A stretch of 38,329 nucleotides of DNA from Candidatus Magasanikiibacteriota bacterium (GTDB lineage: Bacteria > Patescibacteriota > Patescibacteriia > Magasanikbacterales > UBA922). The stretch covers positions 1-38,329 of the forward strand of contig JABIFP010000018.1 of the NCBI GenBank assembly GCA_018650645.1, in the 5' to 3' direction. Below are positions 27,547 through 36,911 of the stretch, piece by piece; position 1 is the stretch's first letter; every line of letters begins with the position of its first letter. The translations under genes were made by a program, and so were the position numbers. The notes beneath the pieces were generated by a model. The model was not told the DNA's origin. It saw nothing but the letters and a program-made list of their open reading frames with translations, and did not search any database.

Positions 27547-28221
27547 CTACGGTTTAGGGAACCACTCAATAGGAGCGCTTCCATTTGCGAGTAAATACGT
27601 GTTTGTTTTACTAAAGTGTTTAGATCCGAAGAATCCTCTGTATGCGGAAAGCGGGGAAGGGTGTGGAGCCTTTAACACGAGGTGTTTGCTTGTATCAATG
27701 AACGCTCCTTTTTTTTGTGCGTATGATCCCCAGAGTAAGAAAACCAATCCTGTTTTCTCTTCTGCAAGCGCTCTGATTGCTGCATCGGTAAATGCTTCCC
27801 ATCCTTTTTTTTGATGCGATCCGGCATTATGGGCTTCAACAGATAAAGTTGCGTTTAGCAAAAACACTCCTTGCTCTGCCCAGTGTTGCAGATTTCCATG
27901 ATCTGGAATGGTGCCACCAATGTCAGTCACTAATTCTTTGTACATGTTTTGGAGCGATGGGGGTGTGCGGACACCGTGCTTTACAGAAAAGCATAATCCA
28001 TGTGCTTGGCCTGGTCCGTGGTAAGGATCTTGCCCCAAAATAACTACTCGCACTTTATCAAAGGGGGTAGCTTTAAATGCCGAAAAAATCTCTTTTGGAT
28101 GTGGATATACGGTCTTTTTTAGATACGCATCTTTCACAAAAGCGCTAAGCTCAGTAAAATATGGTGCATCAAACTCGGCCGTAAGGGCCGCATTCCAAGA
28201 AGGTTCAATGCGTACATTCAT
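27547..28221 (-). CDS. ung: Uracil-DNA glycosylase, family 1
   Basis: VVILGQDPYHGPGQAHGLCFSV, VFLLNATLSVEAHNAGSHQKKGWEAFTD, VFLLWGSYAQKKG, APHPSPLSAYRGFFGSKHFSKTN. Confidence 0.97.
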   Translation of the reverse strand: MNVRIEPSWNAALTAEFDAPYFTELSAFVKDAYLKKTVYPHPKEIFSAFKATPFDKVRVVILGQDPYHGPGQAHGLCFSVKHGVRTPPSLQNMYKELVTDIGGTIPDHGNLQHWAEQGVFLLNATLSVEAHNAGSHQKKGWEAFTDAAIRALAEEKTGLVFLLWGSYAQKKGAFIDTSKHLVLKAPHPSPLSAYRGFFGSKHFSKTNTYLLANGSAPIEWFPKP

Positions 28222-28229
28222 AGGGACAT

Positions 28230-28235
28230 AGTATA
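28230..28235 (-). promoter_or_regulatory. TATACT -10-like element with 8-nt spacer to the ung ATG (minus strand)
   Basis: Reverse complement reads CATATACT-ATGTCCCT-ATG. Confidence 0.45.
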
Positions 28236-28323
28236 TGTTGAATAACTATATAAAACAAATGTGCATATTGCTTTTCCCCCTTACGTGCGGTACCATATGA
28301 GGGATTAACATGTAATTATTTCC

Positions 28324-29073
28324 ATGAACGTTTTATTATACATTTTAGGATCAGTGCTGCTTGTGAGCCTGATCTCTCTTGTGGGGGTGATTTCCCTCAG
28401 TATTAAGCATGAAAAACTCACAAAGTATCTCATTTTTTTTGTCAGCTTTTCTGCCGGAGCAATGCTTGCAGATGCGTTTATTCATCTTTTGCCAGAACTG
28501 GTTGAAGAAAAAGGAGAATTTACCCTGCTGATGTCCGGAGGAATTATTGGAGGGATGCTCCTCTTTTTTGCCTTAGAAAAATTCATCAATTGGCATCATT
28601 GTCATGACGCAACGCCAAAAGAACATGTGCATAGTTTTGCTGTAATGAATTTGGTAGGAGATGGAATACATAATTTTTTAGATGGTGTGATTATTGGTGC
28701 GGCATATATGATCAGCATTCCGGTGGGAATTGCAACAACTATTGCTGTGATTTTTCATGAAATTCCACAAGAGATTGGTGACTTTGCTGTGCTACTGCAT
28801 GGTGGATACTCAAAGGCAAGGGCGCTCATGTTTAATTTGGCTTCAGGATTACTAAGTGTGCTTGGGGCACTTATTGCTGTAGGACTTGGAACCAAAAGTG
28901 CGGTTGCAGCAGAACTACTGACGCCATTTGCTGTTGGGTCATTCCTATATATTGCAGCATCAGATTTAATTCCAGAATTACATAAAGAAACGGATGCCAA
29001 ACGATCGGTAATGCAGTTTATTGCATTCTTAGGAGGCATCGGCGCGATGGCAGCGTTACTACTCCTCGAATAA
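28324..29073 (+). CDS. ZIP-family metal transporter
   Basis: SFSAGAMLADAFIHLLPEL, NLVGDGIHNFLDGVIIGAAY, VIFHEIPQEIGDFAVLLHGGYSKARAL. Confidence 0.93.
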   Translation: MNVLLYILGSVLLVSLISLVGVISLSIKHEKLTKYLIFFVSFSAGAMLADAFIHLLPELVEEKGEFTLLMSGGIIGGMLLFFALEKFINWHHCHDATPKEHVHSFAVMNLVGDGIHNFLDGVIIGAAYMISIPVGIATTIAVIFHEIPQEIGDFAVLLHGGYSKARALMFNLASGLLSVLGALIAVGLGTKSAVAAELLTPFAVGSFLYIAASDLIPELHKETDAKRSVMQFIAFLGGIGAMAALLLLE

Positions 29074-29074
29074 T

Positions 29075-30208
29075 ATGAAGGCAATACTGTTAGCCATGGT
29101 TGGCTGTTTAAGTTTGGTCATGCCGGTGTTTGCGAATGAAGCGCCAACGGTGCAGCAAGACAATTTTTATAAAGGAACCGTAAAAGAAGTACTTGAGCAG
29201 TACGATGTGGATGATTATGGCATGCTCATGCAAGTGCAGGAATTACGAGTGCAGGTAAAAAAAGAAGAAAAAACGGATGTGCATATTACGCATCAGGTAG
29301 AGCAAGGGCAGCATGCAGGGATTCCGCTGTTAGCAGTAGGTGATAGGGTGGTTGTGGGAGAAACGACGTTTGAAACTGACAATATACACTACATTTCAGA
29401 TATGTATCGGCTGCGAGGGCTATATTGGGCACTTGCTCTCTTTTTATTCTTAGCTGTTCTTTTTGCTGGGAAATACGGGGCACGGTCAGTGCTGGGTCTT
29501 GCCATTAGTTTTGCCGTCATAATGTGGTATGTTGTGCCAAAGATTATGCTTGGGTGGAATCCGCTCTTTGTATCACTCACTGGAACTATTGCAATAGCTT
29601 CTACATCACTGTATGTGGCGCATGGATATAAAGCGCGAACAACAATCGCATTTATTTCTACAGTAATAACTATTTTGATAGCGTTTGTGTTAGCCCTTTG
29701 GGTTACAAATATTACGCATTTGTTTGGTATAGGAACGGAAGAAGCTTTTTTCTTGCGCTATGCACCAATTGAAAATCTTAACTTACGGTGGTTACTTCTT
29801 GGTGGAATGGTTATCGGTACGCTTGGGGTATTAGACGATGTAACAACGGCGCAAGCTGCCGCCGTAGAAGAAATACACAAAGCGAATCCGTCACTTGGTA
29901 CCAAAGAATTATATCTGCGTGGAACCTCTGTTGGGAAAGAACACATTGTTTCATTAGTGAATACATTAGTACTTGCGTATACGGGGGCATCGTTGCCACT
30001 TCTACTTTTGTTTAACATTTATCCAAAGCCAGCTTGGGTAATTCTCAATAGCGAAATCGTCATGGAAGAAGTTGCACGGATGATAGTTGGGAGTATTGCA
30101 TTAATATTGGCGGTGCCATTAACCACTGCAATTGCGGCGTGGCATTTTGGGCATGGTGGGGATAAACAGGCTCGCAAAGTAGACGGTTCTCTTGGGAACA
30201 TGATATAA
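29075..30208 (+). CDS. YibE/F family membrane protein
   Basis: GKYGARSVLGLAISFAVIMWYVVPKIMLGWNP, GGMVIGTLGVLDDVTTAQAAAVEEIHKANPSL, LYLRGTSVGKEHIVSLVNTLVLAYTGASLPLLLLF. Confidence 0.9.
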   Translation: MKAILLAMVGCLSLVMPVFANEAPTVQQDNFYKGTVKEVLEQYDVDDYGMLMQVQELRVQVKKEEKTDVHITHQVEQGQHAGIPLLAVGDRVVVGETTFETDNIHYISDMYRLRGLYWALALFLFLAVLFAGKYGARSVLGLAISFAVIMWYVVPKIMLGWNPLFVSLTGTIAIASTSLYVAHGYKARTTIAFISTVITILIAFVLALWVTNITHLFGIGTEEAFFLRYAPIENLNLRWLLLGGMVIGTLGVLDDVTTAQAAAVEEIHKANPSLGTKELYLRGTSVGKEHIVSLVNTLVLAYTGASLPLLLLFNIYPKPAWVILNSEIVMEEVARMIVGSIALILAVPLTTAIAAWHFGHGGDKQARKVDGSLGNMI

Positions 30209-30255
30209 TTGCGTCATAAGGTATTATTTAGACCTATATATTTAACACGAGTGCT

Positions 30256-30777
30256 ATGCACCCCACTTCAAGAAAAGGGTTTACCCTTATCGAACTCCTC
30301 ATTGTTATTGCTGTGATTGCGATTTTAGCAGCAGTAGCATTCGTTGCTTTAGATCCATTGCAACGATTCCAAGACGCGCGTGATAGTGCCCGTGTCACAG
30401 ATGCAACAGCGATTTTAAGCGCAATCAAAATTGATCAAGTAGACAATGGTGGATCATACGTTACTGCAGTAGACAGTGCTGCAACAGGAACTGTATATAT
30501 GATTACCACAGGACAATCAAATGGATGTGACGACAACAATGCACAATGTGATACTAATGCAACAAATGATACAGCTTGTGTAGATCTCTCTGCATTAGTA
30601 ACAGAAGGGTATCTTGCAGAAATTCCACAAAGTCCAGATGGGTCTGGAACATGGGATGATGGAAGTGCTGACGGAGAAGAAGGAACAGGATACACAATGC
30701 AAAAGAGCGATAATGGAAGTCTTACCATTCGCGCATGTGAATCAGAAAACACGACAGAAATTTCTGTAACAAGATAA
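30256..30777 (+). CDS. Type IV pilin, likely major-type
   Basis: MHPTSRKGFTLIELLIVIAVIAILAAVAFVALDPLQRFQDARDSARVTDATAILSAIKIDQVDNGG, with C-terminal Cys pairs. Confidence 0.92.
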   Translation: MHPTSRKGFTLIELLIVIAVIAILAAVAFVALDPLQRFQDARDSARVTDATAILSAIKIDQVDNGGSYVTAVDSAATGTVYMITTGQSNGCDDNNAQCDTNATNDTACVDLSALVTEGYLAEIPQSPDGSGTWDDGSADGEEGTGYTMQKSDNGSLTIRACESENTTEISVTR

Positions 30778-30783
30778 TCAATC

Positions 30784-30812
30784 AAAAAAGAGGCCCGTAA
30801 GGGTCTTTTTTT
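30784..30812 (+). terminator. Rho-independent terminator after pilin
   Basis: AAAAAAGAGGCCC-GTAA-GGGTCTTTTTTT. Confidence 0.85.
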
Positions 30813-30846
30813 GTTACCAAAAAGGGTACAAATTCAAAAAAAAATA

Positions 30847-30855
30847 TGGTATACT
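30847..30855 (+). promoter_or_regulatory. Extended -10 (TGGTATACT) with ATG 10 nt downstream
   Basis: TATACT 30850-30855, AATTGCGCT, ATG 30865. Confidence 0.6.
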
Positions 30856-30864
30856 AATTGCGCT

Positions 30865-32712
30865 ATGAAAAAGAAGACTACCTATCTCACAATTATCATT
30901 ACCACGCTTGTGCTTGTCGTAGGTATCTATGCATATTCGGCAAAAGAAGGTGACGTTCCTGAATATAGTTCAGTGACTGTTGAGCGAACAAATCTTTCGC
31001 AGGTGGTGAGTGAAACAGGATCAGTAACAGCGGTACTTGAGTTATTTTATGGATGGGAAACTTCTGGACGAGTAGCACTTGTAAATACCACAACTGGCGC
31101 ATTAGTAAAAAAAGGAGAAGTCGTTGCTGAACTAGAAAATTCTCAGCAGCAGGCAAGGCTTAGAGAATCAAGATCGCGGCTCGCTTCTGCTCAAGCTGCT
31201 TTGAATTTGATTTTAGCTGGTGCAAGTGAGCAAGAACGCGCATCTTCTGTTGCTACGGTAGATCAAGCGCGCGCATCATATAGTCAGTCACTCGTAGATT
31301 TAGAAAAAGTAAGGACGGCAAGTAACGCTGCGGTAGAAACGGCACAGTTAGCAGTAAAAGAAGCAAAGCTCGGGTTAGAAAATGATACCAATGTAGATAA
31401 CAGATCGCTTACCAGTGCGTATGAAGACGCTATTACAGATATTAATGATGCAACAGTTTCAGCGCTTGATGCTGTCGCGGCTGTATCAAATATGCAATAT
31501 TCATATTCTGCACTTAACCAGCGCAATTCAGATGGAAATCAATTAGCCAAAGATAAAGGACGTGCCGTTCTATTGCTTGTGGGTGTTTCTGATGGGGGAA
31601 GATGGCAGGCAGAATCAATATTAGGTAAATACGGTGGAATTAGAGGAGAAATTAATGCACTTGCAGATAGTACGGAGTATGATGAAACGATTATAGATGA
31701 CCTGCTTAACAGAACAAAAGAGATGCTTCAGGCAACAAAATCTGCATTAGACAGAACGCTTACCATGCTGAACAGTCATAATGGTTCTTCAACAGATAAA
31801 ACCACCATTTCTACAGAAGTTACATCAATGAATACCGAAATTACTAGTATTGTGAATGCTATTCAAGCGATTGAAAGCAGTAAACTCAGCCAAAAATCTT
31901 CAGACGATACAAATGACATTGCATATGAACGTGCGCTTAATGATTTTAAATCCATAAGTACACAAGCTTCACAAGACATTGCTGTTGCGCAGGCTGCGGT
32001 AGATGTACGCAAGGCTTCATTAGATCAGATGCAAGCATCTCATAATGCATATATTGCGCCGCCAAGGGCTGTGGATACCGCAGCGCTACGTGCTGACATT
32101 TCACGTGAGTCTGCAAATGTTGAACAGTTTTTACGTGATTTAGAAAATACAAAACTCGTTGCACTTTCTGATGGAGTGATTGCAGACCTATCAGTAGATA
32201 TAGGAGAAACGGTCACCGCAAATCAGGGAGTACTGAGTATTAATTCAGAAGATGTCCATATTAGAGTAGATATTTCTGAATCAGATATTATTAAAGTGCG
32301 ATTAGGAAACCCCGTAGAAATTACATTAGATGCATTTGGTGATGATAGAGCCTTTACAGGGACTGTGGATTCAATCGAGCCAGCAGAAACAGAAATTTCT
32401 GGCGTGGTGTACTATACCGCAGACATCGTATTTGAAAAGTCAGAAGAAGGACTCGAATTTGTCCGTTCAGGAATGACAGCAAACATCGATATCAAGACAA
32501 ATAATAAAGATGACGTACTTGTTATTCCACAGCGGGCAGTATTAAAAGAAGATGGCCGGCAGTTTGTACGTGTTCTTACAGATAGCGCTACTGCAGAGTT
32601 CGCAGAGCGAGACGTAATGCTTGGATTACGTGGAACAGAAGGAGATGTAGAAGTGCTATCAGGATTGAACGAAGGGGACGACGTCATCACATTTATCAAA
32701 ATTACGCAGTAG
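30865..32712 (+). CDS. HlyD/MacA-like membrane fusion protein with long coiled-coil hairpin
   Basis: N-terminal TM; VERTNLSQVVSETGSV; central long helical region; GETVTANQGVLSINSEDVHIRVDISESDIIKVRLGNPVEITLDAFGD; VIPQRAVLKEDGRQFVRV. Listed start 30811 is probably too early. Confidence 0.88.
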   Translation: MKKKTTYLTIIITTLVLVVGIYAYSAKEGDVPEYSSVTVERTNLSQVVSETGSVTAVLELFYGWETSGRVALVNTTTGALVKKGEVVAELENSQQQARLRESRSRLASAQAALNLILAGASEQERASSVATVDQARASYSQSLVDLEKVRTASNAAVETAQLAVKEAKLGLENDTNVDNRSLTSAYEDAITDINDATVSALDAVAAVSNMQYSYSALNQRNSDGNQLAKDKGRAVLLLVGVSDGGRWQAESILGKYGGIRGEINALADSTEYDETIIDDLLNRTKEMLQATKSALDRTLTMLNSHNGSSTDKTTISTEVTSMNTEITSIVNAIQAIESSKLSQKSSDDTNDIAYERALNDFKSISTQASQDIAVAQAAVDVRKASLDQMQASHNAYIAPPRAVDTAALRADISRESANVEQFLRDLENTKLVALSDGVIADLSVDIGETVTANQGVLSINSEDVHIRVDISESDIIKVRLGNPVEITLDAFGDDRAFTGTVDSIEPAETEISGVVYYTADIVFEKSEEGLEFVRSGMTANIDIKTNNKDDVLVIPQRAVLKEDGRQFVRVLTDSATAEFAERDVMLGLRGTEGDVEVLSGLNEGDDVITFIKITQ

Positions 32713-32713
32713 T

Positions 32714-33436
32714 ATGGCTGCGCAGCCACTTATTGAAACAATTGATTTAGAGCGAACGTTTATTACCGGCGATGTTGAAACGCAGGTACTTCAGGATATC
32801 GATTTAATTGTAAATGAAGGTGAGTTTGTAGCGATTATGGGCCCGAGTGGTTCTGGAAAAAGTACGCTCATGCATATTTTGAGTTTTTTAGATACGCCAA
32901 GCGCAGGATCGTATAATTTTAGAGGAGGAGACGTTTCTACGCTTGATGACGATGAGTTGGCGCATATGCGTAATGAACGTGTTGGGTTTGTTTTCCAGTC
33001 ATTTAACTTGCTGCCACGCTCAACAGTATATGAAAATGTAGAGTTGCCGCTTTTATACAGTAAGGCTGGTGCAAATAAAGAAAAAATCGAAGCAGCTATT
33101 ACGTCTGTGGGGCTCGAGCATAGAATGCATCATTCTGCAGTGAACCTTTCTGGTGGAGAAAAACAGCGTGTGGCAATTGCGCGCGCAATCATTAATGATC
33201 CAGATATTATCTTTGCAGATGAGCCAACAGGAAACCTCGATTCAAAATCAGGAAATCAAATTTTACATATCTTGCAAGATTTAAATGCGCAGGGCAGGAC
33301 GATTATTATGGTAACGCATGAACAAGATACAGCAGATCATGCAACCAGAATTATTAGAATAAAAGATGGAAAAGTTGGAGAAGATAAAAAGGTTACCAAA
33401 CGGCGATTCGCAAAGGATGGAGTATTAAAAAAATAG
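32714..33436 (+). CDS. ABC transporter ATPase, MacB/LolD type
   Basis: [78 protein letters not shown]. Confidence 0.96.
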   Translation: MAAQPLIETIDLERTFITGDVETQVLQDIDLIVNEGEFVAIMGPSGSGKSTLMHILSFLDTPSAGSYNFRGGDVSTLDDDELAHMRNERVGFVFQSFNLLPRSTVYENVELPLLYSKAGANKEKIEAAITSVGLEHRMHHSAVNLSGGEKQRVAIARAIINDPDIIFADEPTGNLDSKSGNQILHILQDLNAQGRTIIMVTHEQDTADHATRIIRIKDGKVGEDKKVTKRRFAKDGVLKK

Positions 33437-33437
33437 T

Positions 33438-34664
33438 ATGCTCAGATTAAAGACTGTCGGCGTTGCAGCAAGAAATTTGCTTGCCCAAAAACGGCGGTCT
33501 TTTTTGACTATGCTGGGGATTATTATTGGTGTGTTTTCTGTTGTTGTGGTGATGAGTGTTGGTGCTGGCGCGCAGAGTTTGATTGTAGATCAGATTGCGC
33601 AGCGGGGAACAGACCAAATTGCGATTTTAGCTGGGGCATCAGATGACAAGGGGCCGCCCGCACAGGCGTTAGGGATCATTATTACTACACTTACCAGAGA
33701 AGACGGAGAAGCACTCTTAAACCCCAAGAATGTGACCCATATGAAGGATGTGGCGGGGTATGTGTCAGGATCAGAGCCCTTGAGCTGGAAAAGTGAAGAT
33801 AAACAAGTCACTTTTACCGGCACAATGGCGTCATATAAAGATGTTGAACGAGCTGAACTGGCTTCTGGAAGATTCTTTACGCATGAAGAAGAACTTGTTG
33901 GTGAGCGCCTTATGGTGCTTGGCTCTGAAATTGCCGCAGAAATATTTGGGAATCAAAATCCAATTGGTGAAAAAGTGCGGCTAAAGCGATTATCTTTTCG
34001 GGTTATTGGCGTTATGGAACCGAAAGGGTCTAATCCGTTTGAAGATGTTGATAATGCGGTAATTATTCCATTAGAAGTTGCGCAAAAGAATCTTTTAGGT
34101 ATTAACTATGTATCGTTTTTGCGTGTACAGGTAACTGATGAACTATATATTGATCAAACTATTGAAGAAGTCAAAGCAACACTTATAGAGCGTCACGGCG
34201 ATGAAGATTTTTCTGTGCGTAATATTTCTGACGCTATTAGTATTGTAAAAAACATTACTGATGCTATGAAATTTTTCCTTATTGCTATTGCTGGCATCGC
34301 ACTGTTTGTTGGAGGAGTTGGCGTCATGAATATTATGCTCATTGCGGTAAAAGAAAAAACAAGAGAAATTGGCCTCCGAAAAGCTGTTGGGGCCAAATCG
34401 TCTGATATATTATTGCAGTTTTTAATCGAGACAATTGTGATGACAGTAATTGGTTCAGCCATAGGATTTATTCTTGGTGCGCTGACATCATTTGGGATTT
34501 CAATTGGAGTTCAGCAAATGGGATATGCATATACGTTTGAACTTTCTTTGATGACTGTTGTTGTTGCGGCGATTATTGCGGTACTTATTGGCCTTGTTTT
34601 TGGTGTATATCCTGCTCGTCACGCTTCCAGGCTTGATCCTATTAATGCGCTTCGTTATGAATAA
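33438..34664 (+). CDS. ABC permease, MacB/FtsX type (1)
   Basis: RRSFLTMLGIIIGVFSVVVVMSVGAGAQ; GVMNIMLIAVKEKTREIGLRKAVGAKSSDILLQFLIE; FGVYPARHASRLDPINALRYE. Confidence 0.94.
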   Translation: MLRLKTVGVAARNLLAQKRRSFLTMLGIIIGVFSVVVVMSVGAGAQSLIVDQIAQRGTDQIAILAGASDDKGPPAQALGIIITTLTREDGEALLNPKNVTHMKDVAGYVSGSEPLSWKSEDKQVTFTGTMASYKDVERAELASGRFFTHEEELVGERLMVLGSEIAAEIFGNQNPIGEKVRLKRLSFRVIGVMEPKGSNPFEDVDNAVIIPLEVAQKNLLGINYVSFLRVQVTDELYIDQTIEEVKATLIERHGDEDFSVRNISDAISIVKNITDAMKFFLIAIAGIALFVGGVGVMNIMLIAVKEKTREIGLRKAVGAKSSDILLQFLIETIVMTVIGSAIGFILGALTSFGISIGVQQMGYAYTFELSLMTVVVAAIIAVLIGLVFGVYPARHASRLDPINALRYE

Positions 34665-35904
34665 TATTCTTGCTGCAAAACTTGCGCTTAGAACACTGCG
34701 TAAGGCAAAACTCAGAAGCCTCATGACGATTTTTGGGGTGATGATTGGAATTGCCATGGTGATTATTGTGCTGTCTGCAGGAAACGGCATTAAGGGGCTT
34801 ATTTTAGGAGAAATTTCTTCTTTTGGAGACGATTGGATTAATACTGAAATAAAAGTCCCGTCAGCTGCAAAAAATTCACAAGAAAATGCCGCCGGTATTG
34901 CTCGGGGAGTGCAAATTACCACGCTGACGTATGAAGACATGGAGGCAATGCTCGAATTGAAAAATATTAAGGCGGCATATGCGGGGATTACATCTCAGGC
35001 AGTCATTAGTTATGAAAACGAAAAAATGCGCCCATCTATTTTTGGGGTAACGGCAGGGTATAACGGTATTGATAAAACAGAAGTAGAGGTAGGACGATTT
35101 TTTACAGAGGAAGAAGAACGAGCAGCAGCGCAAGTAGTAGTGCTCGGGTCGGATATTAGAGAAAATTTATTTGGAAATCAGAATCCGTTTGGGAAAACAG
35201 TAAAAATTAGCGGAAAGTCGTATAAAGTTATTGGAGTGATGGAATCGATTGGAGCTACCGGTTTTATCAACATGGATGAAATCATGTATCTGCCAATGAG
35301 AACGGTGCAGAAAAAGATGATGGGAGTGGATCATATTATGTGGATGATTGGGCAAACGATAGATAACACAAAAGCAGAGATTACGGCAGAAGAAATCCGT
35401 GCAGTAGTGCGGCAGCGGCACGATATTACTGATCCAGATAAAGACGACTTTGCAGTTACCACCATGAATGAAGCGTTAGAAATTGTGGGGACTGTGCTTG
35501 TGGGTATTACTGGCCTATTGATTGCACTAGCTGGAATTAGTTTAGTAGTTGGTGGTGTTGGAATTATGAATGTGATGTATGTATCTGTTGCAGAGCGAAC
35601 ATTTGAAATTGGACTTAGAAAATCGATGGGAGCAAGTGAAGGAAATATTTTACGCCAGTTTTTGGTAGAGGCGATTCTTATTACAACGCTTGGAGGAATG
35701 CTGGGAATTTTAATTGGAGTTGTTGTGTCATTTTTGATTGCTTTTGGCGCACAATACGCAGGGTATGCGTGGGAATTTAAAATTTCTACAATCTCAATTG
35801 GAATCTCTGTGGGCTTCTCTACGCTTGTAGGATTGTTCTTTGGCCTGTATCCTGCAAAGAAAGCGGCATCACTCGATCCGATTACCGCATTAAGAAAAGA
35901 ATAA
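34657..35904 (+). CDS. ABC permease, MacB/FtsX type (2), paralog of the preceding one
   Basis: LRKAKLRSLMTIFGVMIGIAMVIIVLSAGNGIK; GIMNVMYVSVAERTFEIGLRKSMGASEGNILRQFLVE; FGLYPAKKAASLDPITALRKE. ATG 34657 overlaps the upstream stop. Confidence 0.93.
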   Translation: MNNILAAKLALRTLRKAKLRSLMTIFGVMIGIAMVIIVLSAGNGIKGLILGEISSFGDDWINTEIKVPSAAKNSQENAAGIARGVQITTLTYEDMEAMLELKNIKAAYAGITSQAVISYENEKMRPSIFGVTAGYNGIDKTEVEVGRFFTEEEERAAAQVVVLGSDIRENLFGNQNPFGKTVKISGKSYKVIGVMESIGATGFINMDEIMYLPMRTVQKKMMGVDHIMWMIGQTIDNTKAEITAEEIRAVVRQRHDITDPDKDDFAVTTMNEALEIVGTVLVGITGLLIALAGISLVVGGVGIMNVMYVSVAERTFEIGLRKSMGASEGNILRQFLVEAILITTLGGMLGILIGVVVSFLIAFGAQYAGYAWEFKISTISIGISVGFSTLVGLFFGLYPAKKAASLDPITALRKE

Positions 35905-35905
35905 T

Positions 35906-36496
35906 ATGACAGAAGAAAGGCGTGCTAAGGTTGAATCGCTTATAGAAAAGCGGCAGGGGGGACTTACTGTGATAGTAGAAGATGTCACAAATCCACATAA
36001 CATTGCAGCAATTATCAGGAGTTGCGATGCTTTTGGGGTGCAAAGCATTCAAGTAGTCGATAGTAGTGGCAAGTGGACTGATTTTTTACGAGTAGGTAGA
36101 GATAGTAGTTCTTCTGCAAATAGGTGGGTAGACGTTATTTATCATGAATCGATTGATGCTTGCGCTGAAACATTGCATGCTGAGGGGTACGAAATTATTG
36201 CAACAGTGCTTAGTGAAAAGACAGAAAATATCTTTGAAGCTGATTTATCTGGGCAAAAAGTAGCAATATTGATTGGGAATGAGCATTCAGGGGCAAGTGA
36301 GCGCGCCAAAAAGCTCGCTGACAGGGCGTTAATGGTGCCAATGCGTGGAATGATCCAAAGTTTGAATGTATCGGTGTGTGCGGCAATATGCTTGTTTGAG
36401 ATTGTGCGGCAGCGGGGGAATGATGAACGGTTTGTGGATCTGAATTTGCGGGAAAAGTTGACGGAAAGATTTATTCCAAAAGAAGCGACTAGATAG
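35906..36496 (+). CDS. SpoU/TrmH-family RNA 2'-O-methyltransferase
   Basis: IVEDVTNPHNIAAIIRSCDAFGVQSIQVVD; VAILIGNEHSGASERAKKLADRALMVPMRGMIQSLNVSVCAAICLFEI. Confidence 0.93.
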   Translation: MTEERRAKVESLIEKRQGGLTVIVEDVTNPHNIAAIIRSCDAFGVQSIQVVDSSGKWTDFLRVGRDSSSSANRWVDVIYHESIDACAETLHAEGYEIIATVLSEKTENIFEADLSGQKVAILIGNEHSGASERAKKLADRALMVPMRGMIQSLNVSVCAAICLFEIVRQRGNDERFVDLNLREKLTERFIPKEATR

Positions 36497-36510
36497 TCGC
36501 TTCTTTTTTT
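36478..36510 (+). terminator. Rho-independent terminator overlapping the 3' end of the methyltransferase CDS
   Basis: AAAAGAAGCGACT-AGAT-AGTCGCTTCTTTTTTT; the TAG stop lies inside the hairpin. Confidence 0.9.
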
Positions 36511-36541
36511 AAAAAGAGAATGCCCCGCTTTGTGGCGGGGA
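36511..36541 (-). terminator. Candidate minus-strand terminator for the GC-rich small ORF
   Basis: Minus strand: CCCCGC-CACAAA-GCGGGG-CATTCTCTTTTT. Confidence 0.45.
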
Positions 36542-36593
36542 CTTTGCTGCGCAGTACGGCTGCGAGGCCTCGCGGGGGCAAGGACTTGAAGTG

Positions 36594-36911
36594 CTAACAT
36601 TCCACGATTTTGGCATATCGAAATCCAATCCCTAGAGCAAGGCTGGTGATAACGCCTTGGTTCATGTGGACATGATTGCCAACGACCAGTTCTTGTCCTG
36701 CAACGATGCAGGGGTCGTCCAGGCGTCGGTGCGTGTGCTTGCGACGTGGTCGCCAGAGGCGCGCCCGCACTCCACGCGGAACGGCGCATCTTCGCACAGT
36801 CAGACACATACTGCCGTCTGCTTCGGTTGCTGGCATTAGCTGCGGTCCAACACAGCCACTGCACAGTTTGCTTATCCGCACAAAGCGGCCCTCGATGACG
36901 TCTCCAGGCAT
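36594..36911 (-). CDS. Small (105 aa) Cys-containing orphan protein in a GC-rich island
   Basis: Minus-strand ATG at 36911 preceded by GGGAGGAGGGGAACC (strong SD); MPGDVIEGRFVRISKLCSGCVGPQLMPATEADGSMCLTVRRCAVPRGVRARLWRPRRKHTHRRLDDPCIVAGQELVVGNHVHMNQGVITSLALGIGFRYAKIVEC. Confidence 0.55.
   Translation of the reverse strand: MPGDVIEGRFVRISKLCSGCVGPQLMPATEADGSMCLTVRRCAVPRGVRARLWRPRRKHTHRRLDDPCIVAGQELVVGNHVHMNQGVITSLALGIGFRYAKIVEC

Noticed and set aside
27434-27814. 126-aa plus-strand ORF
   Set aside because: Antisense to xth and ung, both of which carry strong family motifs.
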